The notes under the pieces are model-generated. The model saw only the letters and a list, made by a program, of their open reading frames with translations, made no database searches and was not told the DNA's origin. Shown here in pieces: positions 41,522 through 49,460 of a DNA stretch of 64,000 nucleotides. A program made the translations under genes and the position numbers. Origin of the DNA: Pseudomonas tensinigenes (GTDB taxonomy: Bacteria; Pseudomonadota; Gammaproteobacteria; Pseudomonadales; Pseudomonadaceae); contig NZ_CP077089.1 in assembly GCF_014268445.2 (NCBI RefSeq), forward strand, positions 5,377,501-5,441,500, read 5' to 3'. Each line of letters opens with the position of its first letter. The first letter of the stretch is position 1.

Positions 41522-44500
41522 TGCGCGCTTCGGTGCGGGCTCGACTTCAAAACGCGCGCTCTCGACCCAGTCGGATATCGTCTCGCCGCCCTCCTCATCC
41601 GTGAGGCTTTGCCTGAATCGGTACCAGTTACCTGATTCCGGCAATGGTTGCGTCGCCTCCCCATGCCATGTGTCACCGGCAATGGGCAACGGCCCCGTCC
41701 ACTGCACATCCAGGTTGTACCAACTCACCACGGTCCCAACGCCTTCGCGCCCGCGGCCGGCAAACTGCAGCGGATGACTGACCCAGCGGCCCGCCGCCGG
41801 GGCGTCGAGGGTGGGCAGAAAAGTGCCCAGCATGATCGGGCGCAGTGCCTCGACGGAGGCGAACTCCTCCAGTGACGCCACCGCCTCAAGTACGTAAGGC
41901 CCGCCGGCAAGGGAACTGAAGTCCTGTGTCACCGACCAGGTGCGATCCTCCTGCACGATGGCGCTGGACTGCAGCGAGTGCGTGGCGTCGGCCAGCGTCA
42001 CCGTGACCGTGTCGCCAGGCACACCGAAGCCAGACACCACCGCGCGTCTGCCGACAGGGTCATCCTCGGTCGGGGTTTCGATCAGCGGTGCAGCCGGGAC
42101 GACGTCATATTGCCGCGCTTCGCCGAGGTCCGACTCTTGCCGCTGGCCGTTTCCATCGACAAACGTTTGCCGCGCACGAATGCTTGTGCGCCCCACCGGC
42201 AACGTCACCTCACCTTCCCAATCGCCCTTGGCGTTCACCAGGATGTTGCTGAGCAGAGGCTCGCTGACACCTTCCAGAAAGATCTCGACCCGCCCGTTCG
42301 CCATGCCGCTGCCGGCGATTTTTGCGGTACGTGGCAGCTTCCCGTTTTCCGTCGGCTGGGTGATCTGCGGCGGCAACAACACCACATCGAAATAGCAATG
42401 CTCACTGCGCTCGGACGGCCGCTCGTCAAGGACTTGCTGTGCATCGATGGTGTACCTGCGGAATTCCAGTCCGGCGAGATCGATCGACCACGCACCGTTT
42501 GCATCCAGTGTTTTTTCCGGCCCCAGCGGGCTTTGGAACTGGGCATCCCGCAACTGCATCACGGCACCCTGCATACCGTTGTCGCCCTCGACCGTGACAT
42601 CACGGCCCACCTTGCTGGTCGGGTCCGGATAGGTGATCCGCGGCTGGGACATGGGCCGTCTGACGGTGAAGGTGGCGCTCGCCGGTAACGAGGTCTGCTC
42701 CGCGGCAAACTGGGTCACGGTGACGGTATGCTCAACCCCCGTCTCGAACGGATCGCTGCGGCGGAATGTCCACTTGTCATTGCTGACCGTTGGCTCGTGT
42801 TCCACACCGACTTCGTCGCTGAAATGCAGGCTGACCACCGCGCCCGGCCAGCAAGTGCCGCTGAACCTGGGTGAAAGTCCATCTTCGAGCGGGTCGTCAA
42901 GACCGGGAGGCAGTGGCGGAATGTTTACATCAAGATAAACCCAATCGGTTTCCTGCCCGTCTCCCGCCTGTTTGATGCGAACCCGGCGGTTGAAGGTCGG
43001 GCCCCATACTTGCGTCGCCTGACTAGTCCATTTCCCGGTGGTGGTCAGCGGGCGATGGGGCGCCACCTCTTCATCCATGTCGATCTTCCACAGCCACACG
43101 GTCGCGCGGGCATTGCCCAGGCCGCTGAAGGTCGGCTGATACTCCAGTGTGTGAGCCAACTCGCTGACATTCGGCAACTTGTTTTCGACCGTGAAAGGAA
43201 AAGGCAGTGACTCGATCCAGCCACTGGCACCGTCGCCCACTTTTTGCACGATTTGCAGGTTGTAGGTGCCGTATGGCCAGTCCGTCGCAGTGGTTGCCCA
43301 TTGGCCCCCGGTTGCCACAACCTCCCCTGGCGGCGTGACCGCATAACCGGGCGCGGTGATCACCACCGTTGCGCCGGCGTGGGCGGAGCCTGAGAACTTG
43401 ATGGAATTGTCGATGACCTCGACGGTGAGACCGGTAAATTTGGCTGGCCGGACTTTGAATCCCCTCGGCGCGCCAAAGTGTCCCTGCACTCCGGATAAAG
43501 TCTGGCGGGCGACAATCGAAAAAGGGCCGGGCGACATTTCGTTTTCGAGCGACACAATTCTCCAGGTTCGGTTAGCCTCCACCACTGCCTGACCGATCCT
43601 GACTGCAAGATTCAAGTCCCTGAACACTTCGACATTGGCCCCGCTCAGTCCAGTACCGGATATAGGGCCATTGCGATCAATTACCTGGAGGGGTTGAGGA
43701 GCGCTGATGATGGGGCTCCCCAGCAATTTGAAACTATGCAGAGCTGACCAATCACCCATATTCCGGTGGCCAGCAGTCATCTCAACCTCCCCCCCATTCG
43801 GGTAGTTCGCAAGATTGAAATCCGCCTCCCACGTCGTGTCGTCTTTGACTTTGGCCGATGCGTGAAGAACACCGCCACCCGGCGTCATGACGTCGAGATC
43901 ACAAGGGTAAGTCCCTGTACCTCGCAACTTCAAGGGGTCGCGCAGATGCAACACCGCATTCTTGGGTGGGTAAATAATTATTGGGGCGCGATAGGGGTAA
44001 ACGTCGACCGAGTTCGATAGCACAGATGTTTGATCACCGATTTTTTGTACAGCAATCAGGATCCCTTTTTCAGTCAAGCCGGACGGCAATGTACAGTTGG
44101 CACTCCAGCGTCCGAAGATGTCTCCGGGCCCGACTCCGACCGCAACAGAAACATTTCCATATTTGAAGTAAACGTGGATCGTGCCTCCAACAAGACTGTT
44201 GCTGCCCGAGACAAGGAATGACGCCCCTATTATCGTGTTTTGCCCCGGTCCATCGATGAATGGCTGGGCTGCGGGGTACACCTCAGGACCGAATCCCTCA
44301 TGCGGTCCAACATCATTGTTCGTCCCATCATAATCGACACGAATATAAATTCTGTTTTTCAGCCCCCCCTCGGCAACGGGGCCCCAGGGGGAATTAGTGA
44401 TGCGTGAGTATTCGTGCCAAGCTCCATCTTGAAGAAGGGCGTCCGGTGAATACTCCACCGCACTGGTACGGGTTTTAAGGTAAAGATCTATATTGGCTCT

Positions 44501-44788
44501 ATTCCAGTTTCCATTCCGTGTTGTCATCTTGTAACGCAGAGTTCTTACATAGAGACTTCCGAGTTCAAACTTGTACTGGCAATGCAGTTCGGTGGTCAAT
44601 TGAGGCACGCGAGGGTGCGTTTGTCTGAGGGTAACTAACACCGAATTGGCCCAAAATACCTCGGAATAGGGTCCATTGTCCGCCTGCTGATTTGAGCCGT
44701 TCCCCAACCCGGTGCTGACGGCTTCACCGCCGCCACTTTTATTCAGCAGCGCTTTGCTTTTATCACCGTCATCAACGTTGTCGTTCAT
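41465..44788 (-). CDS. Ig-domain repeat protein, soluble N-terminus (copy B)
   Basis: 1107 residues from the ATG at 44788. The first 450 residues are unlike copy A: a polar start, then a domain rich in Tyr/Asn (ELHCQYKFELGSLYVRTLRYK) and several Ig-like domains, without a membrane segment. From about residue 451 to 1085 it is almost the same as copy A. The unique 5' part (about 43440-44788) is visibly lower in GC than the shared part, so the gene looks like a mosaic. The C-terminus ends GIGNIRLDDAYTHRT, where copy A has a different tail. No enzyme motif; a surface or accessory binding protein of the Tc locus is the best guess. A lux-box-like site lies 69 bases upstream. Confidence 0.8.
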   Translation of the reverse strand: MNDNVDDGDKSKALLNKSGGGEAVSTGLGNGSNQQADNGPYSEVFWANSVLVTLRQTHPRVPQLTTELHCQYKFELGSLYVRTLRYKMTTRNGNWNRANIDLYLKTRTSAVEYSPDALLQDGAWHEYSRITNSPWGPVAEGGLKNRIYIRVDYDGTNNDVGPHEGFGPEVYPAAQPFIDGPGQNTIIGASFLVSGSNSLVGGTIHVYFKYGNVSVAVGVGPGDIFGRWSANCTLPSGLTEKGILIAVQKIGDQTSVLSNSVDVYPYRAPIIIYPPKNAVLHLRDPLKLRGTGTYPCDLDVMTPGGGVLHASAKVKDDTTWEADFNLANYPNGGEVEMTAGHRNMGDWSALHSFKLLGSPIISAPQPLQVIDRNGPISGTGLSGANVEVFRDLNLAVRIGQAVVEANRTWRIVSLENEMSPGPFSIVARQTLSGVQGHFGAPRGFKVRPAKFTGLTVEVIDNSIKFSGSAHAGATVVITAPGYAVTPPGEVVATGGQWATTATDWPYGTYNLQIVQKVGDGASGWIESLPFPFTVENKLPNVSELAHTLEYQPTFSGLGNARATVWLWKIDMDEEVAPHRPLTTTGKWTSQATQVWGPTFNRRVRIKQAGDGQETDWVYLDVNIPPLPPGLDDPLEDGLSPRFSGTCWPGAVVSLHFSDEVGVEHEPTVSNDKWTFRRSDPFETGVEHTVTVTQFAAEQTSLPASATFTVRRPMSQPRITYPDPTSKVGRDVTVEGDNGMQGAVMQLRDAQFQSPLGPEKTLDANGAWSIDLAGLEFRRYTIDAQQVLDERPSERSEHCYFDVVLLPPQITQPTENGKLPRTAKIAGSGMANGRVEIFLEGVSEPLLSNILVNAKGDWEGEVTLPVGRTSIRARQTFVDGNGQRQESDLGEARQYDVVPAAPLIETPTEDDPVGRRAVVSGFGVPGDTVTVTLADATHSLQSSAIVQEDRTWSVTQDFSSLAGGPYVLEAVASLEEFASVEALRPIMLGTFLPTLDAPAAGRWVSHPLQFAGRGREGVGTVVSWYNLDVQWTGPLPIAGDTWHGEATQPLPESGNWYRFRQSLTDEEGGETISDWVESARFEVEPAPKRASSAGIGNIRLDDAYTHRT
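41555..43435. repeat. 1.88-kb direct repeat, copy B
   Basis: Partner of 38565-40445. At 42420-42550 and 42720-42910 the differences from copy A are concentrated; elsewhere hundreds of bases are identical, including synonymous sites, which suggests recent conversion or duplication. Confidence 0.93.
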
Positions 44789-44829
44789 TTCAATAGTTCC
44801 AGGCAATGGATAACTAACGCGCTTGCGCC

Positions 44830-44876
44830 AATATAGGCGCCACCGCAACGCGCAACCACTGTCAGATCTGACAGGT
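44830..44876 (-). promoter_or_regulatory. Lux-box-like dyad with -10 element upstream of Ig copy B
   Basis: CACTGTCA-GATC-TGACAGGT at 44857-44876 (inner CTGTCAGATCTGACAG palindrome). Read on the minus strand, TATATT lies 21 bases after the dyad (44835-44830), close to the spacing expected when a LuxR-type activator is centred near -42 and replaces the -35 element. Confidence 0.75.
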
Positions 44877-45014
44877 TAAATTACCGCTGATCGGAAAAAC
44901 GGGGCGCCGCTTTTCCCTCGTTCCTGAACACTGCCTGCCTGTAAATCTGACAATCTCGATGCCCGGTAACTCTTCGCACAACACTGTTCGGTGGCGTCCT
45001 ACAGGCGCCCATTT

Positions 45015-45199
45015 ACGGCTACGCCGAGTTGCGCCATTGCCTACACATCCCTCAGAATCCGCCCGCTTGTGCGCTTGGCTGATGCCCCGTAACTTGATCC
45101 GTGCCGCTGCCAATCAGTGGTCGGGTTTAGTCGCCCGGGTAGGTACACGAAGGTGCACAAGCGTCATCTAGTCGGATATTCCCTATCCCCGCACTTGAT
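45015..45199. repeat. Direct repeat block, second copy
   Basis: Partner of 41342-41521. TTGATCCGTGCCGCTGCCAA and the following GGTCGGGTTTAGTCGCCCGG are identical in both; a five-base length difference and scattered changes distinguish the rest. Confidence 0.85.
45130..45199 (-). pseudogene. 3' remnant of a third Ig-domain gene
   Basis: On the minus strand the codons read SSAGIGNIRLDDACAPSCTYPGD and stop, matching the C-terminus of Ig copy B (SSAGIGNIRLDDAYTHRT). The match ends upstream at 45199, where unrelated sequence begins, so only the last 20 or so codons survive. It marks a lost copy of the tandem array. Confidence 0.75.
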
Positions 45200-45254
45200 G
45201 GTGGCTGTGCGCAGGGCGCCCTCGGGCGCGCCGGTTTTTCGTGTTCCTCCCGGT

Positions 45255-45309
45255 CGACTAACCTGCGTCCAGCCGCCACCCCCTCGTTTAGTCGCGAGAT
45301 GGTGGCAGC
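45255..45309 (+). ncRNA. Candidate structured 5' leader (pseudoknot) of the DUF6124 gene
   Basis: CGACTAA (45255-45261) can pair with TTAGTCG (45288-45294), and GCCGCCACC (45272-45280) with GGTGGCAGC (45301-45309, one mismatch). The order A-B-A'-B' is that of an H-type pseudoknot, ending 8 bases before the GAGGAAA ribosome-binding site. The sequence supports pairing only; folding and function are untested. Confidence 0.4.
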
Positions 45310-45331
45310 TCTATTAAGAGGAAACGCGATC

Positions 45332-45700
45332 ATGATCAAAGACACTCCAAATCCCCCCGAAACCAACTCGGTTTCCCCCTATGAATCCAGCGATTCGAAA
45401 AAGCTCCACGAGGCCGCCGAAAAAGCCCTCGACCACTACCTCAAACCCAAACCCGACCCGCGCAACTCCGTGGATCGCGGCATGCAGATGTTCATGATCG
45501 CGCCCGACCTCAACCCCGAAGCAGTGGCCATTCAGACCTACGAAACGTTTTCTTCGGTGAGCATTCTGCTGCTCGACCTGGCCGACAGCCTTGAAAACAA
45601 GCCGCGACACCTGGCGATGGCGATCTATCAATTGAGCGAGATGGGTTTGTTGCTGGCGGAGAAGGCGCTGGATAACGAGCGGGCGATTGCCGTTACCTGA
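45332..45700 (+). CDS. DUF6124/DUF3077-family protein
   Basis: 122 residues from the ATG at 45332 behind GAGGAAA. Begins MIKDTPNPPETNSVSPYES, a start shared by many small Pseudomonas proteins of this family, with the C-terminal DUF3077-like helices (PEAVAIQTYETFSSVSILLL, then AIYQLSEMGLLLAEKALDN). No signal peptide. Function unknown; such genes occur in several copies per genome in the P. fluorescens group. It is the first non-toxin gene beyond the Ig-gene remnant. Confidence 0.8.
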   Translation: MIKDTPNPPETNSVSPYESSDSKKLHEAAEKALDHYLKPKPDPRNSVDRGMQMFMIAPDLNPEAVAIQTYETFSSVSILLLDLADSLENKPRHLAMAIYQLSEMGLLLAEKALDNERAIAVT

Positions 45701-45730
45701 CCTTGGAGAGAGGTTGTCTGTACTGACGTT

Positions 45731-45812
45731 TTCGCGAGCAAACTCGCTCCCACACTCGAAGCATTTCAACTGAAAGAATGCGGATCACTGTGGGCGCGAG
45801 CTTGCTCGCGAA
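45731..45812. repeat. REP pair
   Basis: Inverted arms TTCGCGAGCAAACTCGCTCC... (45731-45754) and TGTGGGCGCGAGCTTGCTCG... (45789-45812), slightly diverged from the elements at 2258 and 8962, between convergent genes. Confidence 0.87.
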
Positions 45813-45830
45813 GTCTTTGGCGGTTTCCAA

Positions 45831-46190
45831 TCAGGCCGAGGCCGGCAATGGCTGAAAACTGAAGTACTGGCGCAACGCCTCAACCAATTGCCCGTATTCC
45901 GGCGGTGGTTGTTGCAGGCTGAAACCGGCGTCGTAGTGCAGCGGGGTCGCGTCTTCGTGGCACCACAGGCAACACGCGGCCAGATCGATTATCTGTTGGC
46001 AACCCTCGCCGCAAGGGATTTGCAGCCGCAAATGGAAGTCCACGCCCACCATCATCGGCAACTGGCTGATCAGCATCAGCCCGTCTTCGGACACGTTGCC
46101 CAGAAAACCGATGGGTTTGTTGGTGACGCTGTTGAACACTCTGAGGAAATACGGCAGCTGATGCCGTTCAATCCGGCGGTCGGTAAACAT
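45831..46190 (-). CDS. PilZ-domain protein
   Basis: About 119 residues. The cyclic-di-GMP binding signature is present: RRIER near the N-terminus (RxxxR) and NVSEDG (D/NxSxxG) some 25 residues later, in a single small beta-barrel domain. It may report c-di-GMP made by cyclases such as the SadC-like protein encoded 5 kb away. The start is uncertain: ATG at 46190 (begins MFTDRRIERHQLP, as in related proteins I recall) or an in-frame GTG at 46229. Confidence 0.85.
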   Translation of the reverse strand: MFTDRRIERHQLPYFLRVFNSVTNKPIGFLGNVSEDGLMLISQLPMMVGVDFHLRLQIPCGEGCQQIIDLAACCLWCHEDATPLHYDAGFSLQQPPPEYGQLVEALRQYFSFQPLPASA

Positions 46191-46421
46191 GCGCAGTTCG
46201 CCATGCAAGGCTCCGTCACAGAGCCGCACCTTTGCTTCGGAACGCCCCTGTAGCGCAGGCGCGCTCTCCCCGCTTCCGGTGTGACGGTCGCTACGTCGCC
46301 GTCACCTGACCACTTGCCAGTCGCAGGTGTTGCTCCGGGTTTACAGATTCGGCTCTAAACCCGGGTTATTCGACTATAGCTCAGCTTGTACACACGGCCA
46401 GATTTTGTATGACAACTGTCA

Positions 46422-46808
46422 TCAGAAGCGGGTCGGGCGCACCACGGCAGCGGCGCTGCGCGTCGGGTAGTGGCCCAGGCTCTGCAAGGTTTCCAGACGC
46501 GCGCGGGCGCGGTAGGCGTATTCGCTGTTGGGGTACGAGGCGATGATGAACTGGTAGGTCTGCGCCGCGTCGACAAACATTTTCTGCCGTTCCAGGCACT
46601 GGCCGCGCATCATCGACACCTCCGGCCACACATACGGGCGGGCACGGCTGGCGCGTTCGACCTTGGACAGCTCGAGCATGACCTGCTCGCAATTGCCGCG
46701 ATCATAGGCGCTGTAGGCGTTGTTCAAATGATGGTTCATCGACCAACGGGTGCAGCCCGTCACGGCGAGGACGCTGAGGGCAAGGGCGGCAATGGGTACG
46801 AATCGCAT
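46422..46808 (-). CDS. Lipoprotein with TPR-like repeat
   Basis: 128 residues. The signal peptide ends in a lipobox (LAVTGC, Cys19), so it is probably an outer-membrane-anchored lipoprotein. The mature part is helical and TPR-like (HHLNNAYSAYDRGNCEQVML, then AAQTYQFIIASYPNSEYAYRARARLETL). No enzyme motif. Function unknown. A typical ribosome-binding site (GGAG) precedes the ATG. Confidence 0.82.
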   Translation of the reverse strand: MRFVPIAALALSVLAVTGCTRWSMNHHLNNAYSAYDRGNCEQVMLELSKVERASRARPYVWPEVSMMRGQCLERQKMFVDAAQTYQFIIASYPNSEYAYRARARLETLQSLGHYPTRSAAAVVRPTRF

Positions 46809-46978
46809 GAGGGTTCTCCTGTCTTGTGCTCTTTATCGACCCTTGCCGAGAAATCTTCAGAAGTGTTTGCGCCAATCGTCGTGTTCAATAAAGAAAACAA
46901 TAAGTAGTGCATTCGAACAATGACTACACCCCAAGAGCATAGTAGCCTTCGCTAGCGCTTGAACTCAGGAGTCTTTGC

Positions 46979-48430
46979 ATGTCCGTCCGTCGTACCAAAA
47001 TCGTCGCTACCCTTGGCCCGGCCAGTAACTCGCCGGAAGTTCTCGAACAGCTGATTCTGGCTGGTCTGGACGTTGCCCGTCTGAACTTCTCCCACGGCAC
47101 CCCCGACGAGCACAAGGCTCGCGCGAAGCTGGTGCGTGACCTCGCTGCCAAGCACGGCCGCTTCGTCGCCCTGCTCGGTGACCTGCAAGGCCCGAAAATC
47201 CGTATCGCCAAATTCGCCAACAAGAAGATCGAGCTGAAGATCGGTGATCAATTCACCTTCTCCACCAGCCATCCGTTGACCGAAGGCAACCAGCAAGTGG
47301 TCGGCATCGACTACCCGGATCTGGTCAAAGACTGCGGCGTAGGCGACGAGCTGCTGCTCGACGACGGCCGCGTGGTGATGCGCGTTGATACCGCCACCGC
47401 AACAGAATTGCATTGCACCGTGACCATCGGCGGCCCGCTGTCCGACCACAAAGGCATCAACCGTCGCGGTGGCGGCCTGACCGCACCGGCCCTGACTGAA
47501 AAAGACAAGGCCGACATCAAGCTCGCCGCTGAAATGGAAGTCGACTACCTCGCGGTGTCCTTCCCGCGTGACGCTGCCGACATGGAATACGCCCGTCAAC
47601 TGCGCGACGAAGCCGGCGGCACTGCCTGGCTGGTGGCGAAGATCGAACGCGCCGAAGCCGTGGCCGACGACGAAACCCTCGACGGTCTGATCAAGGCCTC
47701 CGATGCGGTGATGGTTGCCCGTGGTGACTTGGGCGTGGAAATCGGCGACGCCGAGCTGGTGGGCATTCAGAAGAAAATCATTCTGCACGCACGCCGCCAC
47801 AACAAGGCTGTGATCGTCGCGACCCAGATGATGGAGTCGATGATCCAGAACCCGATGCCGACCCGCGCCGAAGTGTCCGACGTGGCCAACGCCGTGCTCG
47901 ACTACACCGACGCCGTGATGTTGTCGGCTGAATCCGCTGCCGGGCTGTACCCGCTGGAAGCGGTTCAAGCGATGGCGCGCATCTGCGTCGGCGCTGAAAA
48001 ACACCCGACCGGTAAAACCTCCAGCCACCGCATCGGCAAGGAATTCACCCGCTGCGACGAAAGCATCGCGCTGGCGACCATGTACACCGCCAACCACTTC
48101 CCGGGCGTCAAAGCGATCATCGCCCTGACCGAAAGTGGCTACACCCCGCTGATCATGTCGCGTATCCGTTCCTCGGTGCCGATCTACGCGTTCTCGCCGC
48201 ACCGCGAAACGCAGGCGCGTGCAGCGATGTTCCGTGGCGTGTACACCGTACCGTTCGATCCGGCCTCGCTGGAACCGCATGAAGTCAGCCAGAAGGCGAT
48301 TGACGAGCTGGTCAAGCGCGGCGTTGTGGAAAAAGGCGACTGGGTCATCCTGACCAAGGGCGACAGCTACCACACCACCGGCGGCACCAACGGCATGAAG
48401 ATCCTGCACGTGGGCGACCCGCAGGTCTGA
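46979..48430 (+). CDS. pykA: Pyruvate kinase
   Basis: 483 residues. Converts phosphoenolpyruvate and ADP to pyruvate and ATP. N-terminal RRTKIVATLGPAS, the substrate motif DVARLNFSHG, the active-site signature LVAKIERAEAV (catalytic Lys and metal-binding Glu), MVARGDLGVEIG and VATQMMESM are all present. The assignment to PykA rather than PykF is from the Pseudomonas neighbourhood (before the enoyl-CoA hydratase and ferredoxin-reductase genes) and is less certain than the enzyme itself. A terminator follows. Confidence 0.95.
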   Translation: MSVRRTKIVATLGPASNSPEVLEQLILAGLDVARLNFSHGTPDEHKARAKLVRDLAAKHGRFVALLGDLQGPKIRIAKFANKKIELKIGDQFTFSTSHPLTEGNQQVVGIDYPDLVKDCGVGDELLLDDGRVVMRVDTATATELHCTVTIGGPLSDHKGINRRGGGLTAPALTEKDKADIKLAAEMEVDYLAVSFPRDAADMEYARQLRDEAGGTAWLVAKIERAEAVADDETLDGLIKASDAVMVARGDLGVEIGDAELVGIQKKIILHARRHNKAVIVATQMMESMIQNPMPTRAEVSDVANAVLDYTDAVMLSAESAAGLYPLEAVQAMARICVGAEKHPTGKTSSHRIGKEFTRCDESIALATMYTANHFPGVKAIIALTESGYTPLIMSRIRSSVPIYAFSPHRETQARAAMFRGVYTVPFDPASLEPHEVSQKAIDELVKRGVVEKGDWVILTKGDSYHTTGGTNGMKILHVGDPQV

Positions 48431-48450
48431 GTGACGCGCTGAAAAACCAA

Positions 48451-48482
48451 AGCCCCGGCATGTGAGTGCCGGGGCTTTTTTG
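48451..48482 (+). terminator. Rho-independent terminator of pykA
   Basis: AGCCCCGGCA-tgtgag-TGCCGGGGCT followed by TTTTT, 20 bases after the pyruvate kinase stop. Confidence 0.95.
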
Positions 48483-48500
48483 TTGTCTACGTTGAATCGA

Positions 48501-48676
48501 AAGCCCCTCACCCTAGCCCTCTCCCAGAGGGAGAGGGAACCGATTGAGGGATATTGCAGAATTGCACCGACCTGATAGCTCAGAGCTGAATCCGACCGGT
48601 TCTTTCAAGTCGATGTATAGCGCATTACACCTCGGTCGGCTCCCTCTCCCTCTGGGAGAGGGCTGGGGTGAGGGTG
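48501..48676. repeat. CCCTCACCC / GGGTGAGGG inverted repeat element
   Basis: CCCCTCACCCTAGCCCTCTC... near 48505 and GGGAGAGGGCTGGGGTGAGG... near 48655, each with its own short CCCTCTCCC/GGGAGAGGG palindrome, enclosing about 110 bases. Same family as 12651-12825 and 51637-51988. Confidence 0.75.
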
Positions 48677-48681
48677 GCTTT

Positions 48682-49431
48682 TCAATGCCGCTTGATAAAT
48701 CCGCTCAACGCCGCCAATGCTTCCGGCGAGCGCAGCCGTTGGGTGAACAGCACGCCCTCCCCTTCGATCACCCTACGGATCAACTCACGATCCGGCGCCT
48801 TCATCAATTGCTTGCTGATACGCACCGCTTCGGCCGGCAATTCGTCGAAACGCAGCGCCATTTCCCGCGCCTTGCTTAACGCCGCATCGCCGCTACCCAA
48901 CGCTTCGGTCGCAATTCCCCACTGCGCAGCCTGTTCACCGCTGAATCCTTCGCCGAGCAACAACAACTCTGCCGCTTTGGCTTGCCCAAGCAAACGCGGC
49001 AGGATCAGGCTGGAGCCAAACTCCGGGCATAAACCGAGATTGACGAACGGCATGCGCAAGCGCGCATCGCGGGCCACGTAAACCAGATCACAGTGCAGCA
49101 GCAATGTCGTGCCAATGCCCACCGCTGCACCGGCCACGGCAGCGATCACCGGTTTGCGGCACTCCAGCAAATTGAGCATGAAGTGAAACACCGGGCTGTC
49201 GAGGTCGCTCGGCGGCTGCTGAATGAAGTCCGCGATGTCGTTGCCGGCCGTGAAGCATTCAGCGCTGCCAGTGATCAGCACGGCGTTGATTTCAGAGTCG
49301 TTGTCAGCCTGTTTCAACGCCTCGGCGAGGCGGCTGTACATGGCGCGGGTCAGGGCGTTTTTCTTCTCCGGGCGGTTGAGGCGCAGGGTCAGTAAACCGC
49401 GTTCGCGCTCCAGCAGGATGGCTTCGGTCAT
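48682..49431 (-). CDS. Enoyl-CoA hydratase/isomerase family protein
   Basis: 249 residues from the ATG at 49431. Crotonase fold with the oxyanion-hole motifs ECFTAGNDIADF and GAAVGIGTTLLLHCDLVYV and the active-site loop NLGLCPEFGSSLILPRLLG. Of the two glutamates of true hydratases only the one in PEFG is clear, so an isomerase or another crotonase activity is possible. Substrate unknown. It is followed upstream by a ferredoxin reductase on the same strand. Confidence 0.9.
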   Translation of the reverse strand: MTEAILLERERGLLTLRLNRPEKKNALTRAMYSRLAEALKQADNDSEINAVLITGSAECFTAGNDIADFIQQPPSDLDSPVFHFMLNLLECRKPVIAAVAGAAVGIGTTLLLHCDLVYVARDARLRMPFVNLGLCPEFGSSLILPRLLGQAKAAELLLLGEGFSGEQAAQWGIATEALGSGDAALSKAREMALRFDELPAEAVRISKQLMKAPDRELIRRVIEGEGVLFTQRLRSPEALAALSGFIKRH

Positions 49432-49460
49432 GGTCGGTCTCGCGTCGGAAAGATCAGCGC

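Larger units (their letters stand above)
44789..45331. other. Intergenic region between Ig copy B and the DUF6124 gene
   Basis: 543 bases. From left to right: a -10-like TATATT (minus strand, 44835-44830), a lux-box-like site (44857-44876), a degenerate second half-site (CCTGTAAATCTGACA at 44938-44952), the second copy of the 180-base repeat (45015-45199) that includes a broken Ig-gene 3' end, and the structured leader of the DUF6124 gene (45255-45309). No intact gene is seen. Confidence 0.75.

Noticed and set aside
44862..45113. 83-codon minus-strand frame between Ig copy B and the DUF6124 gene
   Set aside because: It lies on the operator and the duplicated block, has no ribosome-binding site, and its codons are not preserved in the other copy of the block.
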